Assembly: GCA_002478745.1 (NCBI GenBank)
Contig: DLQI01000020.1
Span: 6,931-13,374, forward strand
DNA: 6,444 nt
Source of the DNA: Rhodobacteraceae bacterium UBA7436
Lineage (GTDB): Bacteria; Pseudomonadota; Alphaproteobacteria; Rhodobacterales; Rhodobacteraceae
Direction of reading: 5' to 3'
Positions 1 through 5,735 of this stretch are shown piece after piece (within the stretch, counting starts at the first letter, position 1; each line of letters begins with the position of its first letter). The position numbers and the translations under genes are program-made. The notes below the pieces were generated by a model, which saw nothing but the letters and a program-made list of their open reading frames with translations, was not told the DNA's origin and ran no database searches.

Positions 1-237
1 TCTGAAATTGTCTTGGATCGTAAGATCTCTGATAAACGCGTGTTCCCAGCGATCGACATCCAAAAATCAGGTACACGTAAGGAAGAGCTGTTGGTTGATA
101 AAATCGATCTGCAGAAAACCTTCGTTCTGCGCCGCATCCTGAACCCAATGGGTACAACAGATGCTGTTGAGTTCCTAATTTCGAAGCTGAAACAAACAAA
201 ATCCAATGCGGACTTCTTTGATTCAATGAACACGTAA
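1..237 (+). CDS. rho: Transcription termination factor Rho, C-terminal fragment
   Basis: This is the last 78 residues of Rho, the hexameric RNA-dependent ATPase/helicase that ends transcription of many operons. The frame is open from base 1 to TAA at 235-237, so the 5' part lies left of the window. The fragment matches the family's C-terminus closely: KRVFPAID (fragment residues 12-19), then SGTRKEELL (23-31), then a NPMGTTDAVEFLISKL helix and a NADFFDSM ending. By alignment with E. coli Rho from memory, the Arg of TRKEELL (codon 76-78) is the arginine finger that completes the neighbouring subunit's ATP site. The next gene, mnmE, starts 30 bp downstream on the same strand, so co-transcription is likely. 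An ATG or TTG inside this stretch is not the true start because the conserved sequence continues upstream of it. Confidence 0.96.
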   Translation, partial: SEIVLDRKISDKRVFPAIDIQKSGTRKEELLVDKIDLQKTFVLRRILNPMGTTDAVEFLISKLKQTKSNADFFDSMNT

Positions 238-240
238 CTT

Positions 241-256
241 ATTGTTCATTAACAAT
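241..256 (+). promoter_or_regulatory. Small hairpin in rho-mnmE gap
   Basis: ATTGTT (241-246) and AACAAT (251-256) are perfect inverted repeats around a CATT loop. In RNA the stem could extend by two G·U pairs and one C-G pair (238-240 with 257-259). That extension would include the GGG at 257-259, which is the only Shine-Dalgarno-like sequence 8 nt before the mnmE ATG. No T run follows, so it is not a normal intrinsic terminator. A role in processing or in limiting mnmE translation is inference. The stem is AT-rich and could be chance. Confidence 0.3.
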
Positions 257-267
257 GGGTTAGATAG

Positions 268-1545
268 ATGAATACGATTTTTGCCCTCGCCAGCGCTCAA
301 GGTCGCGCTGGGGTTTCCGTCATCCGCCTTTCTGGGCCGGATGCTAAGGAAGTTGTGGGAAAATTCGTCTCTAACTTGCCCAAGAACCGCGTTGCAGGCC
401 TTCGTGTCCTAATCGATGACACAGGGGAACCGCTCGATCATGCGCTTGTTCTTTGTTTTGATTGTCCGCGTAGCTTCACGGGCGATGATGTTGTCGAGCT
501 GCACCTGCACGGTAGTATTGCTGTAGTCCAGTCTGTGTTACGCGTTTTGGGAGACAGTGGACTGGCGCGTTTGGCTGAGCCGGGTGAGTTCACGCGGCGC
601 GCGCTGGAAAACGGGCGAATGGATCTAGCCCAGGTTGAGGGTCTAGCTGACCTAATCGAATCTGAAACTGAGGCGCAGCGCAAACAAGCCCTGCGCGTAG
701 TGACGGGCCACCTAGGCGCTTTGGTTGAAAAATGGCGTTCGTCTCTAATCCGCGCAGCAGCGCTTATTGAGGCCACGATTGATTTTGTTGACGAGGACGT
801 TCCTGTCGATGTGACCCCAGAAGTTCGTGAACTTCTAAGAGGTGTGAAATCGGACCTGCTAAAGGAAATCGCTGGCAGTAAAATTGCTGAACGTATTCGC
901 GTTGGTTTCGAAGTTGCAATTGTGGGTGCCCCAAATGCGGGCAAATCGACGCTTCTGAATGCAATGGCTGGTCGTGAAGCTGCAATTACGTCTGACATTG
1001 CCGGCACAACGCGCGATGTGATCGAAGTCCGAATGGACTTAAAGGGGTTGCCAGTAACAATTCTGGACACCGCAGGTTTGCGTGATGGCCAAGATGCGGT
1101 TGAAGTGATTGGTATCAAACGTGCTTTGGAGCGGGCAGGGGATGCGGACCTTCGTGTATTCTTGGCTGGCGATAATGAAGTGTTGCCACTTATCCAGCAA
1201 CCTGATGATATTCGTGTGACTCCAAAGGCCGACCTTACGGGCGCCGGTGTCTCAGGCGTAACGGGGCAGGGTGTTTCTGAGCTTTTGGACGAAATTCAGC
1301 AAATCTTGGAACAGCGCTCATCACAAGCTGGTCTTGCTACGCATGAGCGTCACCGAATTGCGATGCAATCAACATTGACCGCACTTGAAGTGGTGCTACC
1401 TCTCGTTGACCTAGGTCCTGAACATTATGATATAGCTGCGGAAGAATTGCGTACTGCGATCCGTTCGCTCGAAGCGCTAGTAGGCCGAATCGACGTAGAA
1501 AACCTACTTGATGAAATTTTCTCCAGCTTTTGTCTGGGCAAGTGA
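268..1545 (+). CDS. mnmE: tRNA modification GTPase MnmE (TrmE)
   Basis: This 425-residue protein is normal length for MnmE, the GTPase that works with MnmG to install the cmnm5-type modification on wobble U34 of tRNAs. The N-terminal tetrahydrofolate-binding domain opens with TIFALASAQGRAGVSVIRLSGP (first 16 residues after Met-Asn are diagnostic). The helical domain surrounds an inserted G domain: G1 GAPNAGKST (220-228), G2 TSDIAGTTRD (241-250), G3 DTAG (267-270), then the MnmE signature LRDGQDAVEVIGIKR (271-285). G4 is atypical, TPKADL (318-323), lacking the usual Asn of NKxD. G5 is near SGVTGQG (329-335). The C-terminal FCLGK (421-425) carries the conserved Cys 422 of the CxGK motif. An in-frame TAG sits directly before the ATG, so the start cannot be further upstream. 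The ribosome-binding site is weak (GGG 257-259). The stop lies 13 bp before the preferred mnmG start. Confidence 0.97.
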   Translation: MNTIFALASAQGRAGVSVIRLSGPDAKEVVGKFVSNLPKNRVAGLRVLIDDTGEPLDHALVLCFDCPRSFTGDDVVELHLHGSIAVVQSVLRVLGDSGLARLAEPGEFTRRALENGRMDLAQVEGLADLIESETEAQRKQALRVVTGHLGALVEKWRSSLIRAAALIEATIDFVDEDVPVDVTPEVRELLRGVKSDLLKEIAGSKIAERIRVGFEVAIVGAPNAGKSTLLNAMAGREAAITSDIAGTTRDVIEVRMDLKGLPVTILDTAGLRDGQDAVEVIGIKRALERAGDADLRVFLAGDNEVLPLIQQPDDIRVTPKADLTGAGVSGVTGQGVSELLDEIQQILEQRSSQAGLATHERHRIAMQSTLTALEVVLPLVDLGPEHYDIAAEELRTAIRSLEALVGRIDVENLLDEIFSSFCLGK

Positions 1546-1546
1546 T

Positions 1547-1550
1547 GGAG
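1547..1550 (+). promoter_or_regulatory. Ribosome binding site that decides the mnmG start
   Basis: GGAG sits 8 nt before the GTG at 1559, ideal Shine-Dalgarno spacing. It is useless for the in-frame GTG at 1550, whose first base is the last G of the motif. No comparable motif precedes the upstream in-frame ATG (1511) or TTG (1508). This favours translation beginning inside the parS palindrome. Confidence 0.65.
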
Positions 1551-1566
1551 TGTTTCACGTGAAACA
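1551..1566. promoter_or_regulatory. parS: parS centromere site 1 (ParB-binding palindrome)
   Basis: TGTTTCACGTGAAACA is a perfect 16-bp palindrome and matches exactly the well-known bacterial chromosomal parS consensus bound by ParB. The flanking bases (G 1550, T 1567) do not extend the symmetry. It lies between the mnmG ribosome-binding site and its second codon, and GTG 1559-1561 in its centre is the likely mnmG start. The parA and parB genes of the same locus lie about 2.5 and 3.3 kb downstream. ParB is known to load at such sites, bind CTP and spread along flanking DNA. An effect of ParB occupancy on mnmG transcription is possible but not shown by the sequence. Confidence 0.95.
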
Positions 1567-3418
1567 TTTTGATGTACTCGTAATTGGCGGCGGTCATGCT
1601 GGATCAGAAGCCGCACATGCAGCAGCACGGCTTGGCGCGCAAACCGCATTGGTGACGATGACACGTGATGGCATTGGCGTGATGTCTTGCAACCCCGCCA
1701 TCGGTGGTTTGGGGAAAGGTCACTTGGTACGTGAAATTGATGCCCTTGATGGTGTTATGGGCCGTGTTTCTGATCTTGCTGGGATTCAGTTCCGTTTGCT
1801 AAATCGGAAAAAAGGTCCGGCAGTGCAGGGGCCGCGAACTCAAGCAGATCGCAAAATTTATCAGCAGTCGATGCTTACTGAAACTGAAAAACGCGAGAAC
1901 CTTTCGATTGTTATTGGAGAGGTGACCGATTTCTTGATGTCCGGCGATACCGTCACTGGCGTTCAGCTGGCTGATGGATCTGAAATCAAATCAAAGCGTG
2001 TTATTCTCACGACGGGAACTTTTCTTCGTGGCGTCATCCATATCGGTGACGTTTCATATTCCGGCGGGCGTATGGGCGATAAGGCCTCGGTTAAGTTGGC
2101 TGAGCGAATAGATTCATTTGAATTGCCTTTGGGCCGCTTGAAAACTGGCACCCCACCACGCCTAGATGGGCGCACGATCAAGTGGGATCTGCTGGAATCC
2201 CAAGCAGGGGATGACGATCCTGCGCTGTTTTCCTTCATGTCTCACAAGGTTTCTGCCCGCCAAATCTCGTGTGGGATGACCTACACGAACGAGAAAACCC
2301 ACGACATTATTCGCGAGAACCTTACGAAATCCGCTATGTATGGCGGTCACATTGATGGCGTCGGGCCGCGTTATTGCCCGTCTATAGAAGATAAGATCGT
2401 CCGCTTTGGTGAAAAGGACAGCCATTTGGTATTCCTTGAACCGGAAGGATTGGACGATCATACTGTTTATCCAAATGGAATTTCGACATCCCTTCCTGAA
2501 TCGGTCCAAGAAGATTATGTGAAGTCGATCTTTGGGCTGGAAGATGTAAAAATTCTACAACCAGGATATGCAATCGAATATGACTATGTCGACCCGCGTG
2601 TTCTTGATGACACTCTCGCGTTACCCACGGTCCACGGTCTATATTTTGCGGGGCAGATCAACGGAACCACAGGATATGAGGAAGCGGCGGCACAAGGCAT
2701 GGTCGCTGGCTTCAATGCGGCGCTTTCAGCGCTTGGGCGTGATCCTGTCCACTTTAGCCGCAGTGAAAGCTATATCGGCGTAATGATTGACGATCTTACA
2801 ACGCGAGGCGTGACAGAGCCGTACCGGATGTTTACGTCTCGTGCGGAGTTCCGTCTATCGCTTCGTGCAGATAATGCTGATCAGCGTCTGACACCACTGG
2901 CAAAAGAGCTCGGTGCGGCTTCCGACGAAAGGATCGCATTTTTTGACGCCAAGATGGAACGCTTAGCTAAGGGATACGAAGTTATTAAAGGCGAGACGTT
3001 CACTCCGAAACAAGCGCAGGCGGTTGGGATCGATGTAAGCCAAGACGGCTCGCGCCGCACAGCCTATCAAATTTTGGCATTTCCAAGCGTAAATTTTGAG
3101 AACCTGCTACCATTGATGCCAGAGCTGGCTGAACTGGATTTAGAAACGCAAAAGCAGCTAGAGCGTGAAGCAACCTATGCGAGCTTTCTGTCAAGGCAGC
3201 AACGTGACATAGATCGTATTGCGAAGGATGAAGCTCATAAGATTCCCGAGGCATTTGATTATCAGCCTATTGATGGGCTTTCTAACGAATTGAAGGGAAA
3301 GCTATCGTTGGTGCGCCCATCTACGCTGGCCCAAGCGGGGCGTGTTGATGGGATGACGCCCGCGGCGTTAGCATTGTTATTGGCGAAAATTAAGCAATTT
3401 GAAAAGAAATCTGCATGA
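1559..3418 (+). CDS. mnmG: tRNA U34 carboxymethylaminomethyl-modification enzyme MnmG (GidA)
   Basis: MnmG is the FAD- and NADH-dependent partner of MnmE in wobble-uridine modification. From GTG 1559 the protein has 619 residues (E. coli 629) and begins MKHFDVLVIGGGHAG, where homologues begin. Visible motifs are the FAD Rossmann loop GGGHAGSEAA (10-19), SCNPAIGGLGKGHLV with Cys 44, GPAVQGPRTQADR (86-98), GRLKTGTPPR (192-201), GPRYCPSIEDKI with Cys 273, FAGQINGTTGYEEAAAQG (363-380) and the C-terminal RPSTLAQAGRVDGMTPAAL (586-604), which belongs to the helical MnmE-binding region. Cys 44 and Cys 273 correspond to the functionally important E. coli Cys 47 and Cys 277. Other in-frame starts are GTG 1550 (622 aa), ATG 1511 and TTG 1508; the last two would overlap mnmE and add non-conserved residues. 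The stop overlaps the rsmG start (ATGA, 3415-3418), suggesting translational coupling. Confidence 0.96.
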   Translation: MKHFDVLVIGGGHAGSEAAHAAARLGAQTALVTMTRDGIGVMSCNPAIGGLGKGHLVREIDALDGVMGRVSDLAGIQFRLLNRKKGPAVQGPRTQADRKIYQQSMLTETEKRENLSIVIGEVTDFLMSGDTVTGVQLADGSEIKSKRVILTTGTFLRGVIHIGDVSYSGGRMGDKASVKLAERIDSFELPLGRLKTGTPPRLDGRTIKWDLLESQAGDDDPALFSFMSHKVSARQISCGMTYTNEKTHDIIRENLTKSAMYGGHIDGVGPRYCPSIEDKIVRFGEKDSHLVFLEPEGLDDHTVYPNGISTSLPESVQEDYVKSIFGLEDVKILQPGYAIEYDYVDPRVLDDTLALPTVHGLYFAGQINGTTGYEEAAAQGMVAGFNAALSALGRDPVHFSRSESYIGVMIDDLTTRGVTEPYRMFTSRAEFRLSLRADNADQRLTPLAKELGAASDERIAFFDAKMERLAKGYEVIKGETFTPKQAQAVGIDVSQDGSRRTAYQILAFPSVNFENLLPLMPELAELDLETQKQLEREATYASFLSRQQRDIDRIAKDEAHKIPEAFDYQPIDGLSNELKGKLSLVRPSTLAQAGRVDGMTPAALALLLAKIKQFEKKSA

Positions 3419-4029
3419 ACGTTCCGAGCTGGTTAAAGACTAATGTTTCACGTGAAACATTAGATCGGTTGGAAGCCTACGTGGCTTTGATTGAAAAGTG
3501 GAACCCGAAGATAAACTTGGTTTCTAAGTCGAGCCTGCCATATATCTGGGATCGCCATATTTGGGACTCGGCCCAGATATTTGATATTGATGTTGAAGGC
3601 TCAATTTGGGCTGACTTTGGTAGTGGCGGAGGGTTGCCAGGAATCGTTTTGGCCATCTTCGCAAAGGAACTACGGCCAGAAATGCAATTTCATCTTGTCG
3701 AAAGTGATCAACGTAAGTGTGCCTTTCTTCGTAACGCTGTCCGTGAGATTGGCTTGAACGTCAAAGTGTATGCGGAAAGAATAGAAGTACTTGATCCAAT
3801 AGTGGCCGATATCATTTCGGCACGCGCTCTTACTGACTTGAATGGCTTGCTTGAGTTTGTGGACCGCCATTCCGCAGTCGATGGAGTGGCCATTTTGCCA
3901 AAAGGCGAGACTTGGGCAAAAGAAATTTCTCAAGCTCAAGAAAACTGGTCATTTGAGTACGAAGAAATTACAAGTAATACTAATAGTAACGCCGCCATCA
4001 TAGTGATTAAGGAATTTGCCCGTGTCTGA
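3415..4029 (+). CDS. rsmG: 16S rRNA (guanine527-N7)-methyltransferase RsmG (GidB)
   Basis: RsmG uses S-adenosylmethionine to methylate N7 of G527 in 16S rRNA of the small ribosomal subunit. The 204-residue protein is normal length. It shows the SAM-binding loop DFGSGGGLPG (67-76), the acidic strand end VESDQRKCAFLR (95-106), ISARAL (134-139) and LPKGE (161-165), with the family's N-terminal helix around EKWNPKINLVSKSS (27-40). The ATG overlaps the mnmG stop as ATGA. Upstream sequence is only A-rich (GAAAAGAAA), so coupling to mnmG translation probably matters. Residues 11-15 (VSRET) are encoded by a parS site. The last 20 residues are unusual: TSNTNSN from an imperfect hexamer repeat, in an AT-richer tail. 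The stop overlaps the parA start by 8 bp. Confidence 0.96.
   Translation: MNVPSWLKTNVSRETLDRLEAYVALIEKWNPKINLVSKSSLPYIWDRHIWDSAQIFDIDVEGSIWADFGSGGGLPGIVLAIFAKELRPEMQFHLVESDQRKCAFLRNAVREIGLNVKVYAERIEVLDPIVADIISARALTDLNGLLEFVDRHSAVDGVAILPKGETWAKEISQAQENWSFEYEEITSNTNSNAAIIVIKEFARV
3440..3463. promoter_or_regulatory. parS: parS centromere site 2, in an extended 24-bp palindrome within rsmG
   Basis: The core TGTTTCACGTGAAACA (3444-3459) is identical to the site at 1551-1566 and is a perfect match to the bacterial parS consensus. Here the symmetry continues four more bases on each side (CTAA before, TTAG after), giving 24 bp of perfect dyad. It lies wholly inside rsmG, encoding part of Asn10 and Val-Ser-Arg-Glu-Thr (residues 11-15). 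The two sites are 1,893 bp apart centre to centre. The parA gene begins about 560 bp downstream. It should act as a ParB nucleation point in the same centromere as site 1. Confidence 0.95.
3973..3990 (+). repeat. Imperfect hexamer triplet in the rsmG 3' end
   Basis: AGTAAT-ACTAAT-AGTAAC are three imperfect copies of a hexamer, encoding Ser-Asn-Thr-Asn-Ser-Asn in the RsmG tail. The surrounding 60-80 bp are richer in A+T than the rest of the operon. This is low-complexity coding sequence; no regulatory role is evident. Confidence 0.4.
4009..4013 (+). promoter_or_regulatory. Ribosome binding site that decides the parA start
   Basis: AAGGA lies 8 nt before GTG 4022 but only 2 nt before the alternative in-frame TTG at 4016. 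The spacing therefore selects the GTG. The motif is inside the rsmG coding region. Confidence 0.75.
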
Positions 4030-4822
4030 CCCGACGCGCCCAGAAGGGCCTAAAATTATTGCTGTGGCGAACCAAAAGGGTGGTGTGGGGAAGACGACAA
4101 CGACGATTAATTTGTCTGCTGCACTCGCAGAGGCTGGCTACCGTGTTTTGGTGGTTGATTTAGATCCGCAAGGGAATGCTTCCACTGGTCTGGGAATTGA
4201 ACAAAGCGAGCGAGAGCTAACAACATACGAACTTCTGCTTGAGGATATCGCACTTAAGGAGGTCATCCAGGCAACTTCGATTGAAGATTTGGCGATCATC
4301 CCTGCGACAGTGGATCTAAGTTCGGCCGACCTTGAGTTGGTTTCAAATGAAAAGCGTAGTTTTTTGTTGCACGACGCGTTACGTCAAACGCAGATGGACG
4401 AGTTTGAATTTGACTTCATTCTCATCGATTGCCCGCCGTCTTTGAACCTTTTGACCGTTAACGCTATGATTGCGGCTCATACGGTTTTGGTTCCACTTCA
4501 AAGCGAGTTCTTTGCACTGGAAGGACTGTCTCAATTGATGCTGACGATCCGCGAAGTTCGCCAATCCGGCAATACGGAACTTCGAATTGAGGGTGTTGTT
4601 TTGACTATGTACGATAAGCGGAACAATCTCTCGCAACAGGTTGAACAGGATGCGCGCGATAACTTGGGTGAGCTGGTTTTTGAAACGGTCATCCCGCGTA
4701 ACGTTCGGTTGAGCGAGGCACCGTCGTTTGCAATGCCGGTCCTGACTTATGATCCGACATCAAAAGGTGCGATTGCATATCGTGCATTGGCTCAAGAATT
4801 GATCGAAAAGAACAAATTGTAA
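4022..4822 (+). CDS. parA: Chromosome partitioning ATPase ParA
   Basis: This is a 266-residue Walker-type ATPase of the ParA/Soj family. ATP-bound dimers coat the nucleoid, and ParB-parS complexes follow the retreating ParA gradient to segregate the replicated origin. Features are the deviant Walker A KGGVGKTTT (19-27) with signature Lys 19, the Walker A' strand VVDLDPQGNAS (44-54), the Walker B strand ILIDCPPS (133-140) and the family block ETVIPRNVRLSEAPSF (221-236). There is no N-terminal helix-turn-helix domain, so it is the short chromosomal type, not a large plasmid ParA that acts as its own repressor. GTG 4022 is chosen for its AAGGA spacing and because it gives MSDPTRPEGPKIIAVANQKG, the usual form in related bacteria. 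It overlaps the rsmG stop by 8 bp. parB follows after 19 bp, so both are surely co-transcribed. Confidence 0.96.
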   Translation: MSDPTRPEGPKIIAVANQKGGVGKTTTTINLSAALAEAGYRVLVVDLDPQGNASTGLGIEQSERELTTYELLLEDIALKEVIQATSIEDLAIIPATVDLSSADLELVSNEKRSFLLHDALRQTQMDEFEFDFILIDCPPSLNLLTVNAMIAAHTVLVPLQSEFFALEGLSQLMLTIREVRQSGNTELRIEGVVLTMYDKRNNLSQQVEQDARDNLGELVFETVIPRNVRLSEAPSFAMPVLTYDPTSKGAIAYRALAQELIEKNKL

Positions 4823-4841
4823 TCTAGGATAGGGGTGCAAC

Positions 4842-5735
4842 ATGGCTTCAGGTAGAGACAACAAACGCGGACTTGGTCGTGGGCTTTCGGCTTTGATGGC
4901 TGATGTGACAGAGGCTGAAAAGCCAGTACAAGGTGGTCCCGCTGCTGAACTATTTGTTCCGATTGAACAGATTGAAGCCAATCCTGATCAACCACGCAAA
5001 CAATTTGTTCAAGGCGATTTGGATGATTTGGCTGCGTCCATCAAAGAAAAGGGTGTTATCCAACCGTTGATCGTGCGGGTTCTAGATAGTGGTCGTTACC
5101 AGATTGTTGCGGGTGAACGCCGTTGGCGCGCATCGCAGATGGCAAAATTGCATGACCTTCCGGTTGTGGTGCGTCAGTTTTCTGATGCAGAGGTTCTAGA
5201 AGTTGCGATCATTGAAAACATTCAGCGCGCGGATCTAAACCCAATGGAAGAAGCCGTTGGGTATCGTCAGTTGATGGATCGATTTGGTCATACTCAGGAA
5301 AAGATGGCAGAGGCTTTGGGCAAAAGCCGTAGCCACATCGCTAACTTACTTCGTCTACTGAACCTGCCAGCCGATGTAATTGAACTTGTTCGAAGTGGTG
5401 AATTGTCTTCTGGTCACGCGCGCGCGTTGGTCCCAGCAGAGAATGCATCTGAATTGGCAAAGCTTGTTATTAAGGGTGGTCTGAGCGTTCGCGCGACAGA
5501 AGCACTTGTGAAGTCGTCTGCAGCCAAGGGTGGATCAAAGACTGAGGAAAACATCTTTGGTGCCAAGCCGGAAAAGGATGCTGATACGAAAGCGCTTGAA
5601 GGTGACCTGTCGGCTGGTCTTAAAATGAAGGTTCTGTTGAATCATAAACCGGGGTCGCAGAAGGGCCAGATGGTCATCAATTACGGCTCTCTCGACGATC
5701 TCGATGAACTTTGTCGTAGGCTGGGTGGGGCTTAA
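4842..5735 (+). CDS. parB: Chromosome partitioning protein ParB (parS-binding CTPase)
   Basis: ParB binds parS, uses CTP to clamp and slide on DNA, and stimulates ParA's ATPase. The 297 residues show all expected parts in order. The N-terminal KRGLGRGLSALM (8-19) is the ParA-activating peptide. The CTP-binding N-domain has GVIQPLIVR (71-79), GERRWRAS (91-98) and ENIQRADLNPMEEA (125-138). The central DNA-binding domain has a helix-turn-helix at about 151-176, with KSRSHIANLLRLLNLP (161-176). A variable linker runs from about 225 to 258, and the C-terminal dimerisation domain is at 261-296 (KMKVLLNHKPG to LCRRLGG). The ATG is preceded by AGGGG (4831-4835) at 6 nt. The helix-turn-helix type fits the two canonical parS sites seen here. 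Its TAA overlaps the stop of hemW on the other strand, leaving no room for a terminator between the genes. Confidence 0.97.
   Translation: MASGRDNKRGLGRGLSALMADVTEAEKPVQGGPAAELFVPIEQIEANPDQPRKQFVQGDLDDLAASIKEKGVIQPLIVRVLDSGRYQIVAGERRWRASQMAKLHDLPVVVRQFSDAEVLEVAIIENIQRADLNPMEEAVGYRQLMDRFGHTQEKMAEALGKSRSHIANLLRLLNLPADVIELVRSGELSSGHARALVPAENASELAKLVIKGGLSVRATEALVKSSAAKGGSKTEENIFGAKPEKDADTKALEGDLSAGLKMKVLLNHKPGSQKGQMVINYGSLDDLDELCRRLGGA

Noticed and set aside
438..1118. Long minus-strand open frame opposite mnmE
   Set aside because: It is low in recognisable motifs, rich in Ser/Arg/Thr as expected from the antisense of a conserved gene, and lies entirely within mnmE.
1508..1558. Longer mnmG N-terminus from TTG 1508 or ATG 1511
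   Set aside because: It overlaps mnmE, lacks a ribosome-binding site and adds residues upstream of the conserved FDVLVIGGG start of the family.
1551..1570. Palindrome followed by TTTT as an intrinsic terminator between mnmE and mnmG
   Set aside because: The stem is a perfect parS identical to the one in rsmG, has no unpaired loop and would cut mnmG off; parS explains it fully.
2466..2474. TTATCCAAA as a DnaA box (also TTATCCAGC near 1191 and TTATCCAAC near 5056)
   Set aside because: Each is scattered in conserved coding sequence with one or more mismatches to TTATNCACA and no clustering or AT-rich unwinding region; no origin is supported in the window.
4339..4354. GGTTTCAAATGAAAAG resembling a third parS in parA
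   Set aside because: Five of 16 bases differ from the consensus, including the central CG that ParB reads; the similarity is confined to TTTCA and TGAAA.
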